Shown here: positions 6,031 to 11,980 of the stretch, in pieces
Position numbering within the stretch: the stretch's first letter is position 1
Layout: each line of letters begins with the position of its first letter
From: Pirellulales bacterium
Lineage (GTDB): Bacteria > Planctomycetota > Planctomycetia > Pirellulales > Thermoguttaceae
NCBI GenBank assembly: GCA_030617125.1
Contig: JAUWWA010000010.1
Location: 1 to 11,980 of the forward strand
DNA: 11,980 nt
Direction of reading: 5' to 3'
The notes under the pieces: generated by a model
Database searches by the model: none
What the model was told of the DNA's origin: nothing
Seen by the model: only the letters and a program-made list of their open reading frames with translations
Program-made: the position numbers and the translations under genes

Positions 6031-8235
6031 TTATATCAGCGGGTCCAGCGAGATGGCGGGGTGGCTTACCTTCTCGAGGTGCGCGAGCACTTCCTCCTCG
6101 CTCATGGCATCTTCTTCGGTGGCAATTTTGTCGAGCAAGTCCGGCTCGCCGACCCTCTCGGCTTCCTGCTGGAACCGCTCGCGGATGCCTTCTTTGAGTT
6201 GCTTGGGCATCCAAACGAGCCGTTTAACGCCGCCGTCGGCCGCGAGGAACTTGGGGCTGGAAAGATACAACCGGCCCACGCCGACGAATCCCGGCGTCTG
6301 TGCGCCGCCGCCGGTGGCCGAGGCCAGCTCACCGAAGCTCATCCCCGACGGCGTAACGTCCGGAAACTCGCGGTTGACCACCATCACGCCGTTCGCCAGG
6401 GGCAAGATCGCCACGATGCACTCGAAGCAGCCGCAACTGGTCATCGGCGATTCCAGCAGGCTGTAGGCGCAGAAACGCTCCACTTTGCGGTTCGAGTTTT
6501 CGTAAACGAACTTGTTCACGCCCTCCCACTCGCCCTTGACGTGGTCGATGGTGCGGCCCTTCGGGATGGGCTGGTTCGGGCCGGTCGGGTTGATCTCGTA
6601 GTTCGCCCGGCCGTCGAGCCAGTTGTACGCCCCGCAAAGCCCCAGCCGTTGCGGCGTGATCACGCACACGTGGTCGGGCGCGTAGCTCTGGCAGACCGTG
6701 CAACTGTAGAACGTGTCCACCGACTCGTCCGTCATGCCGGCGATGCGGTCGTCGCGGTAGCGGAACGCCTCGCAGGCCTCCTCGATCTTCGCTTTGACCA
6801 TTTCGGGCTTGGTCAACAGCCGGACGGCCACCTTGTCGACGATCCCGCCGTAGTCGTCGTGGAGCTTCGCGTGCAGAATCGTGCCGAGATGGCGCAGGCG
6901 GAAACCGGCGTCGAAGGCCTTCTTGCTGATGCGGCACCAGATCTGATCGCGCTGTCCGGTGTGCATGAAGCCCATCGCGTGGCTGGTGTAGAGGTGGATC
7001 TGCCGCTCCATGATGCCCTCGAAGTCGCGTTGCATTTTTCGCCCGGCGACCAGCACCTCGATGGTCAGCGGCATCGCGCCTCCCGACTCGACCGAGTCGA
7101 TATCCGGCCCGACCACCTCGACATGGCCGTCCTCGGTGTCGGGCGAATCGACCACGTGGGCGTATTCCACCGCGTCGGAGTATTTGTAGCCGAACTGCAC
7201 GTGCATGTCATCCTTGCGGACGCGCTCGCCCTCGAAAGCGGCGGCGAAGCCGACCGGAATGTCGATCTTCTCGATTTTGACCTTCACCGCGCGGGTATCG
7301 ATACAGGTCGGCACGAGCTTGTCGTAGTCGGTCTCGACGACAATCGCCTCGCGCACGGTCACGCCGGTGGGGCGGACTTCGGGAGTGGTTTCGGAGTCGG
7401 AGATGACCGGATAGCCCATCAGGATCGCGCCGGCGCCCACCGCATACCAGTCATCCGGAATGTCGCCGAACGTGATCCCGAAAGCATGGATGCGCCGCTT
7501 GGTGTAGTCGAGGCACTTTCGCGACTCGCCGCGCTTGTGGCCGCCGAAGGTCAGCGCGCTGCGGATCGACCAGTTGAGCACATAGATTCCATCGAGCGTG
7601 TCGGGGCCGACCGGCACGACGTACAGGTCCCAGCATTCTCCCAACGGCGCGTCTTCCTTGAACACACCACCCTCGACCATCTGCTCGCGCATGGTCTTTC
7701 CGTCGCGATTAGCGCAGAGAAACGTGAGGATGCTCCGCTGTTGGAGTTCCCGCACGACCTTTACGGCGATTTCGGTCGTGGGCGCCGGGCCGAGGATCAC
7801 CGCGAACCCCGGCATCCGCCCGTCGACGAGCTGGATACCCAGTTCGCGCATGATCGTGTCGGAGATGAAGCCTTGCCAGCCGTTGGGCGTCACGTGGCCG
7901 TTGGCGGTTCGCAAGGCCACCAGCACCTCCTGGGCGAGCATGGTGGCCACCCCGGCGTCCAGCCCGTCGCCGAGATACGGCAACCATAGCTCCTCAGTCG
8001 GCACGGGCCGGAGCAATTCGCGGGCGTGCTCGAGCTGCGGCTTCAACTCGCCGACCGTCTTGACCTCCAGTCCCATCAACGAAAATGACATCGGCAGATA
8101 GTAGGCCGTCTGCGGCCCCCAACCGACCGGCTTGTCTGCGCCGTGCTCGGCAATCGCCTTATCGAGCGCCTCCTCGGCCTGCCGGACCCACTCGTGCGCA
8201 CCCCGAATTACTTGCATGAAGACCTGTTTAGACAT
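6031..8235 (-). CDS. acsB: Acetyl-CoA synthase (CODH/ACS complex beta subunit)
   Basis: Acetyl-CoA synthase condenses CO, the methyl group delivered by the corrinoid protein, and CoA into acetyl-CoA at the nickel-iron-sulfur A-cluster. The protein has 734 residues, close to the bacterial enzyme and much longer than archaeal CdhC, so the N-terminal CODH-contacting domain is present. The A-cluster ligands are all there: C512, C515 (CTVC), C524, C534, and the C601-G-C603 distal-nickel motif. Each is offset by exactly six positions from the numbering I recall for the Moorella enzyme (506, 509, 518, 528, 595, 597). The ATG at 8235 has a strong GGGAGG ribosome binding site lying inside the upstream gene, whose stop overlaps by 8 nt. 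The neighbouring CO dehydrogenase gene acsA, often next to acsB, is absent here. A GC-rich hairpin lies 14 nt past the stop. Confidence 0.98.
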   Translation of the reverse strand: MSKQVFMQVIRGAHEWVRQAEEALDKAIAEHGADKPVGWGPQTAYYLPMSFSLMGLEVKTVGELKPQLEHARELLRPVPTEELWLPYLGDGLDAGVATMLAQEVLVALRTANGHVTPNGWQGFISDTIMRELGIQLVDGRMPGFAVILGPAPTTEIAVKVVRELQQRSILTFLCANRDGKTMREQMVEGGVFKEDAPLGECWDLYVVPVGPDTLDGIYVLNWSIRSALTFGGHKRGESRKCLDYTKRRIHAFGITFGDIPDDWYAVGAGAILMGYPVISDSETTPEVRPTGVTVREAIVVETDYDKLVPTCIDTRAVKVKIEKIDIPVGFAAAFEGERVRKDDMHVQFGYKYSDAVEYAHVVDSPDTEDGHVEVVGPDIDSVESGGAMPLTIEVLVAGRKMQRDFEGIMERQIHLYTSHAMGFMHTGQRDQIWCRISKKAFDAGFRLRHLGTILHAKLHDDYGGIVDKVAVRLLTKPEMVKAKIEEACEAFRYRDDRIAGMTDESVDTFYSCTVCQSYAPDHVCVITPQRLGLCGAYNWLDGRANYEINPTGPNQPIPKGRTIDHVKGEWEGVNKFVYENSNRKVERFCAYSLLESPMTSCGCFECIVAILPLANGVMVVNREFPDVTPSGMSFGELASATGGGAQTPGFVGVGRLYLSSPKFLAADGGVKRLVWMPKQLKEGIRERFQQEAERVGEPDLLDKIATEEDAMSEEEVLAHLEKVSHPAISLDPLI

Positions 8236-9007
8236 TCGTGCCTCCCGTTGACGTTAATTCCTTTACTAGTTTTTGTCTTTTGCAATGTGGGCAAAGATCG
8301 TGGCCCGCGAGGATTTCTGTGACCGGCGGTCCGCCGCGACGGCAGAGCGCTTGCTTGACCAGTTCGCTGGCGACCGGCTTGCCGCAGTCCGCACAACGCT
8401 TGCGTTTGATGCGGCTCTTAAAGGGTGAGATTTCGACTTCTTCCTCATGTTCACGGACCACGATCGTCCCCACCGGGCACACAGCCGCGCATGCCCCGCA
8501 ACCGATGCAGTCCTCCGAGGCCAGGCGAAACGGCGCGGCAATGGTCCGCTCCACGCCGCGCCCGGCTGGAGCGATGGCCGACGCGCCGATCACATCGGCA
8601 CACACCTGTACGCATAGACCGCAGAGGATACAGTTCCGCTGCGCCTCGGTTACGTGCGGATAAGGAGTGCCCAAGACGCCCATCCGGGCGGCCAGTTCCT
8701 TGAGTTTCGGGCTCTCCGGGCAGCGGGCCAGCAACAACTCCATCACCCCGCGGCGGGCGCGGAGGGCCCGCTCGGAATTTACCCGGACCGTCAAATCACC
8801 CCGGATCGGGAAGTTGCACGCAGTGACCACCTTCCACCAGCGGCCGCGGTCGATCTCCACCATGCAGAGCCGGCACGCCCCGTAGGGCTCCACCGCCTCG
8901 TGGTGGCACAAGGTCGGGATCCAGATGCCACCCTTTCGGGCGACCTGGAGGATCGTCTCGCCTTGCCGGGCCTCAATCGGTTTGTCGTCGATAGTTACCG
9001 TGGGCAT
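8228..9007 (-). CDS. HoxU/NuoG-N-terminal-like iron-sulfur subunit with C-terminal CxxC pairs
   Basis: This 259-residue electron-transfer subunit resembles HoxU and the N-terminal third of NuoG or HydA. Residues 1-75 form a plant-type [2Fe-2S] ferredoxin domain (C34, C45, C48, C64). Residues 120-185 form a 2[4Fe-4S] domain (C126/129/132/136 and C167/170/173/177). The His-ligated [4Fe-4S] motif usual between these domains in NuoG and HydA is not recognisable; only C96 lies there. After residue 200 come two CxxC pairs, C205/C208 and C239/C242, which look like a zinc ribbon. There is no H-cluster domain and no molybdopterin domain, so it is not itself hydrogenase or formate dehydrogenase. It begins 6 nt after nuoF and its stop overlaps the acsB start by 8 nt. 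It probably links the NuoEF diaphorase to a partner enzyme; the acsB overlap makes an acetyl-CoA-pathway partner plausible, but this is inference. Confidence 0.88.
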   Translation of the reverse strand: MPTVTIDDKPIEARQGETILQVARKGGIWIPTLCHHEAVEPYGACRLCMVEIDRGRWWKVVTACNFPIRGDLTVRVNSERALRARRGVMELLLARCPESPKLKELAARMGVLGTPYPHVTEAQRNCILCGLCVQVCADVIGASAIAPAGRGVERTIAAPFRLASEDCIGCGACAAVCPVGTIVVREHEEEVEISPFKSRIKRKRCADCGKPVASELVKQALCRRGGPPVTEILAGHDLCPHCKRQKLVKELTSTGGTNV

Positions 9008-9013
9008 GGGCCG

Positions 9014-10882
9014 TTACACCTTGATCACACTCGAGAACGGACAGACGTCGAAGCACGTACCGCAGTCGGTGCACTTCTCGTAGTCGATCACGTGCGGCTG
9101 TTTCCGCTCGCCCGTGATAGCGTCGACGGGACATTTCTTCGCGCACAGCCGGCAGCCGGTGCATTTCTCAGCGTCGATTTCGTATCGGAACAGCCCGGGA
9201 CATTCCTTGGCCGGGCAACGCTTCTCGCGAATATGGGTCTCATACTCGTCGGGGAAGTAGCGAATGGTTGACAACACCGGGTAGGCTGCGGTCGAACCCA
9301 GCGCGCATAAGGCCGTGTCTTCGAGCAGCGTGCCGAGGTTCTCCAACAGCTCGACGTCGCCCTCCCGGCCCTTGCCGGTGCAAATGCGATCGAAAACGTG
9401 AAGCATCTGGGCCACGCCCTCGCGGCAGGGCGTGCACTTGCCGCAGGATTCTTCCTTGAGAAACCGCAGAAAGTACCGAGCGACGTTGGCCATGCAAGTG
9501 TCTTCGTCCATCACGATCATGCCGCCGGAACCCATCATGGAGCCCAAGTCGGTAAGGCGATCGAAGTCGACCGGCTCATCGAGGTACTCGGCGGGGATGC
9601 AGCCGCCGGAAGGGCCGCCTGTCTGCACGGCCTTGAACGCCTTGCCATCTCGGATGCTGCCACCGATGTCGTAAATGATCTGCCGCAGGGTCATCCCCAT
9701 GGGCACCTCGACGAGCCCGGTGTTCTTCACCTTGCCGACCAGCGAGAACACCTTAGTGCCTTTGCTCTTTTCGGTGCCCAAGGAAGCGAACCAGTCGGCG
9801 CCGTTGAGGATAATCTGCGGGACGTTGGCCCAGGTCTCGACGTTGTTCAACAGCGAAGGCTTCCCGTTGAACCCGCTCTCGACTGTGTGGATATACTTGG
9901 CCCGCGGCTCGCCCACACGTCCTTCGAGCGAGGCCATCAGTGCGGTCGACTCGCCGCAGACGAAGGCCCCGCCGCCCCGGTTGATGCGGATGTCGAACGA
10001 GAACCCGCTGCCGAGGATGTCCTCGCCCAGCAGGCCCATCTCGCGGGCGGCGTCCAAGGCGATGTTCAAGTGTTTGACGGCCATCGGGTACTCGTTGCGC
10101 ACGTAAATGTACCCCTGCGAAGAGCCGACGGCGTATGCGCCGATCATCATCCCTTCGATGACCGAGTGAGGCGAGCCTTCCATCAGCGAGCGGTCCATGA
10201 ACGCGCCGGGATCGCCTTCGTCGCCGTTGGCGATGACGTACTTGGGCTCGCCGTGGGCGTCTCGGGCGGACCGCCACTTTCGCCCGGTAAGAAACCCGCC
10301 GCCGCCGCGGCCCCGCAGCCCCGACTGGCGAACCTCCTCGATCACCTCGTCCGGTTCCATCGACGTGAGCACCTTGGCCAGCGCGGCATAACCGTCGGCG
10401 GCCAGGTAGTCTTCGATCTCTTTCGGGTTAATCACTCCATTGTGCTTGAGTACAATGCGGTGTTGCGCGCGGTAGAAGGGGATCTCATCGGGCGTCTTGG
10501 CGATCTGCTCCGTCTCTTCATCCTTGTACAAGAGTTCCTCCACGACGCGGCCGCCGATGACCGACTCGCGCCAGATCTCGGGCACGTCCTCTTCGGCAAC
10601 CTCTTGGTAGAAGATGTTGCCGGGATCGACGACCACGATTGGCCCCCGCTCGCAGAACCCGTGGCAGCCGGTGCACTTGGTTTCGACCAGCACCAGGTCT
10701 TCCTCGTACTCTTCGGCTGCCCGCTGGAAGCTTTCCATCACCCCTTGTGCCCCCTTGGCAGTGCAGCCGGTGCCGAGGCAGACCCGCACCCGGCGCGCAT
10801 CGGCATCTCGTTCCGCCAGCAGGTGCTTGCGGTGCAATTCGAGGTTTCTGGCGCTTTGAAGTCTGGCGCCGACGGTGCTCAC
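9014..10882 (-). CDS. nuoF: NuoF/HydB-like NAD(P)H- and FMN-binding diaphorase subunit
   Basis: This 622-residue flavin subunit oxidises or reduces NAD(P)H and passes electrons through iron-sulfur clusters. Domains in order: an N-terminal thioredoxin-like [2Fe-2S] domain (C35, C40, C73, C77); the Rossmann-like FMN/NADH domain with [10 protein letters not shown] (188-197) and [10 protein letters not shown] (219-228); an SLBB domain; a [4Fe-4S] helical domain with [12 protein letters not shown] (C480, C483, C486) and C526; and a C-terminal 2[4Fe-4S] ferredoxin domain (C574/577/580/584 and C604/607/610/614). This layout is that of HydB, HndC and related cytoplasmic enzymes, not of respiratory complex I NuoF, which lacks the two extra ends. 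It starts at a GTG that overlaps the nuoE stop by 4 nt, with a GGGAG ribosome binding site. The next gene begins 6 nt after its stop. NADH versus NADPH preference cannot be read from the sequence. Confidence 0.95.
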   Translation of the reverse strand: MSTVGARLQSARNLELHRKHLLAERDADARRVRVCLGTGCTAKGAQGVMESFQRAAEEYEEDLVLVETKCTGCHGFCERGPIVVVDPGNIFYQEVAEEDVPEIWRESVIGGRVVEELLYKDEETEQIAKTPDEIPFYRAQHRIVLKHNGVINPKEIEDYLAADGYAALAKVLTSMEPDEVIEEVRQSGLRGRGGGGFLTGRKWRSARDAHGEPKYVIANGDEGDPGAFMDRSLMEGSPHSVIEGMMIGAYAVGSSQGYIYVRNEYPMAVKHLNIALDAAREMGLLGEDILGSGFSFDIRINRGGGAFVCGESTALMASLEGRVGEPRAKYIHTVESGFNGKPSLLNNVETWANVPQIILNGADWFASLGTEKSKGTKVFSLVGKVKNTGLVEVPMGMTLRQIIYDIGGSIRDGKAFKAVQTGGPSGGCIPAEYLDEPVDFDRLTDLGSMMGSGGMIVMDEDTCMANVARYFLRFLKEESCGKCTPCREGVAQMLHVFDRICTGKGREGDVELLENLGTLLEDTALCALGSTAAYPVLSTIRYFPDEYETHIREKRCPAKECPGLFRYEIDAEKCTGCRLCAKKCPVDAITGERKQPHVIDYEKCTDCGTCFDVCPFSSVIKV

Positions 10883-11478
10883 GTCTTGTTACTCCCGGGG
10901 CTCTTCTTCTTCTTTGCCTTGGCGGGCGGCTTGCCTTTGCCGGCCGACTTGCGCGTCTTGCCCTTGCCCTTGCTTTTGCCTTTGGCAGATTCGCCGTCTC
11001 TGGACGGCTTCTCGCCGGCGGCGATCTTGTGCAACAGTTCGACGGCGGAATCGACCGTCAGGGAGCCGTGGTGCTCGTCATCTACCACCATGACCGGCGC
11101 CAAGGCACACGCTCCCACGCAGTTGAGCGGGGCGAAGGTGAACTTCCGATCCGGCGACGTGCCGCCGGGCACTAGTTCGAACTCCTGCTGGATCGCCTCG
11201 GCGATTTTGTTGGCGCCCTTCAAGAAGCAGACGGTCCCCATACAGAGCTGGATCGTATGGTCACCCTTTGGCATCAGCCGGAACGACGAATAGAACGTGG
11301 CGACGCTGTAAATCTGCGCCAGCGGCACACCCAGGCCGTTGGAAAGCTGCTTAAGCTCCACCTGAGGCAGGTAGCCCAACTCGGCCTGGACGTCCTGCAT
11401 CATCGGGATGAGCATGCCGGGATCGCCGCTGTAGCGGTCGATGACGGCGGCGATCGTTTCGGTGCTGGTTTCGGTCAT
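10879..11478 (-). CDS. nuoE: NuoE/HydC-like [2Fe-2S] subunit of an NAD(P)H-dependent oxidoreductase, with Lys-rich tail
   Basis: This is the small thioredoxin-fold iron-sulfur subunit (24-kDa NuoE / HydC family) that partners the flavin subunit encoded next to it and carries a [2Fe-2S] cluster. With the ATG at 11478 the protein has 199 residues. The helical N-terminus contains the family segment [17 protein letters not shown] and a VATFYSSF motif. The four cluster cysteines are C79, C84 (CMGTVC), C120 and C124 (CVGAC). Residues from about 156 to the end form an extra tail with 15 lysines and 2 arginines in 44 residues, which is not part of the normal fold. A GTG at 11538 would add 20 residues and overlap the upstream gene; family alignment favours 11478, although its ribosome binding site is weak. 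The stop overlaps the nuoF start as GTGA, indicating translational coupling. The subunit role is secure; the electron acceptor is not. Confidence 0.93.
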   Translation of the reverse strand: MTETSTETIAAVIDRYSGDPGMLIPMMQDVQAELGYLPQVELKQLSNGLGVPLAQIYSVATFYSSFRLMPKGDHTIQLCMGTVCFLKGANKIAEAIQQEFELVPGGTSPDRKFTFAPLNCVGACALAPVMVVDDEHHGSLTVDSAVELLHKIAAGEKPSRDGESAKGKSKGKGKTRKSAGKGKPPAKAKKKKSPGSNKT

Positions 11479-11506
11479 CTTGGAATCTGCGCTGCGTGTC
11501 GTAAAT

Positions 11507-11980
11507 TCAAAAGTATTCGATCTCAACTTCCTTACCACTGCGTCGCAGCTCGTCGGCCAAGGCCTGCACGACCTGCGTCTTCAACCCAAGCTGTCGGGGA
11601 AGGTTGGGGTTCTGGTGAGCGGGATTCATGGCCCGGCCGACCAGGACCTTCACCTCGTCCGCTTCTCGCAATAGCAGCACCAGGCGGCTGGCCCCGTCGA
11701 CTCTCAGCCTCAACTCCTCGTTGGGAGTCTTGGCGCGTATTATCTCCAGCGCGTGGGTGACCGTCAACGTGCCCTCGGTGACTAAGTCGATGTCGTCGAT
11801 GCGCCCGGTGGCCGGCACGGCGTCGGTGCCCGTCTCCAGGTCGACGCTGATCCCTCGCTTCAGCTTTCGGGCCACGATAGTGGCGCTCGTTCCGCCGCAG
11901 ACGACCCGCTTGCCGGGCGAGGACATCAGCAGGCCGACGACGTGCTCGTCGTCGTCCTGCTGCACGGGCGGGCCGGTAAA
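11507..11980 (-). CDS. SpoIIE-family phosphatase-like protein, C-terminal part (5' end outside window)
   Basis: This is the C-terminal end of a SpoIIE-like protein of the type often found in front of NADH-dependent hydrogenase genes in anaerobes. The frame is open to the window edge, so the N-terminal phosphatase core is not visible; the first visible residues read FTGPPV. Seen in the sequence: an acidic DDDE stretch, the conserved VVCGGTSATIVAR segment, the IDLVTEGTLT segment, and a C-terminal part with GRAMNPAHQNPNLP ending in GKEVEIEYF. The last part is characteristic of the hydrogenase-operon subgroup. A GTG at 11965 could be taken as a start, but homologous sequence continues upstream of it, so the gene is better read as 5'-partial. 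It ends 28 nt before the nuoE start. A signalling role in controlling the redox operon is inferred from context; the substrate is unknown and catalytic residues cannot be checked here. Confidence 0.85.
   Translation of the reverse strand, partial: FTGPPVQQDDDEHVVGLLMSSPGKRVVCGGTSATIVARKLKRGISVDLETGTDAVPATGRIDDIDLVTEGTLTVTHALEIIRAKTPNEELRLRVDGASRLVLLLREADEVKVLVGRAMNPAHQNPNLPRQLGLKTQVVQALADELRRSGKEVEIEYF

Noticed and set aside
5890..7989. Long plus-strand open frame opposite acsB, about 699 codons
   Set aside because: It is antisense to the well-conserved acsB gene and rich in His, Asp, Val, Arg and Ala, as expected for the shadow of a GC-rich gene. I recognise no family motif in it.
8228..9007. 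Calling this gene an [FeFe]-hydrogenase HydA or a full NuoG
   Set aside because: It ends after the 2[4Fe-4S] domain and CxxC pairs; neither an H-cluster domain nor a molybdopterin domain is present.
9398..11293. Long plus-strand open frame opposite nuoF and nuoE, about 631 codons
   Set aside because: It is a shadow of two strongly supported minus-strand genes, with no recognisable domain and no continuity with any plus-strand operon.
11479..11538. GTG start for nuoE that would overlap the SpoIIE-like gene
   Set aside because: The added 20 residues do not resemble the family N-terminus, and the internal ATG at 11478 gives the expected beginning.

Overview
The window is an almost fully packed, single-strand block of bacterial genes for the acetyl-CoA branch of the Wood-Ljungdahl (reductive acetyl-CoA) pathway. 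All ten genes lie on the minus strand, so transcription runs from high to low coordinates. The GC content is high. AcsB is the full-length bacterial form, and AcsV (the RACo-type activator) is present; together these indicate an anaerobic bacterium rather than a methanogenic archaeon. No rRNA or other marker fixes the lineage. The seven-base intergenic repeats and gene content would fit an uncultured planctomycete-like or other candidate-phylum anaerobe, but that is a weak inference.

Upstream part (11980 down to 8228): the C-terminal end of a SpoIIE-family protein of the hydrogenase-operon type (cut by the window edge), then a NuoE-like [2Fe-2S] thioredoxin-fold subunit with an unusual lysine-rich tail, a NuoF/HydB-like NAD(P)H- and FMN-binding subunit with an extra C-terminal 2[4Fe-4S] ferredoxin domain, and a HoxU/NuoG-N-terminus-like iron-sulfur subunit. 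This is a complete diaphorase (NuoEFG-like) module. No hydrogenase, formate dehydrogenase or other catalytic partner lies beside it inside the window. The genes overlap or nearly touch (4-nt overlap, 6-nt gap, then an 8-nt overlap into acsB), so the module is probably translated together with acsB.

Downstream part (8235 to 1): acsB (acetyl-CoA synthase, all six A-cluster cysteines present), acsC (corrinoid iron-sulfur protein large subunit), acsV (reductive activator of the corrinoid protein, interrupted by an apparent one-base deletion near its 3' end), cooC (nickel-insertion ATPase), acsD (corrinoid protein small subunit) and the first 145 codons of acsE (methyltetrahydrofolate:corrinoid methyltransferase, running off the window). 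AcsE passes the methyl group to AcsC/AcsD, AcsV rescues the inactive Co(II) state, CooC serves nickel-site maturation, and AcsB joins methyl, CO and CoA. The CO dehydrogenase subunit (acsA) is not in the window.

Gaps: those downstream of acsB, acsC and acsV contain degenerate repeats with a seven-base period. The 187-bp gap before acsE holds a perfect hairpin and a good sigma-70-like promoter, so acsE may be transcribed separately as well. The plus strand has long open frames, but they are antisense shadows of the GC-rich genes.
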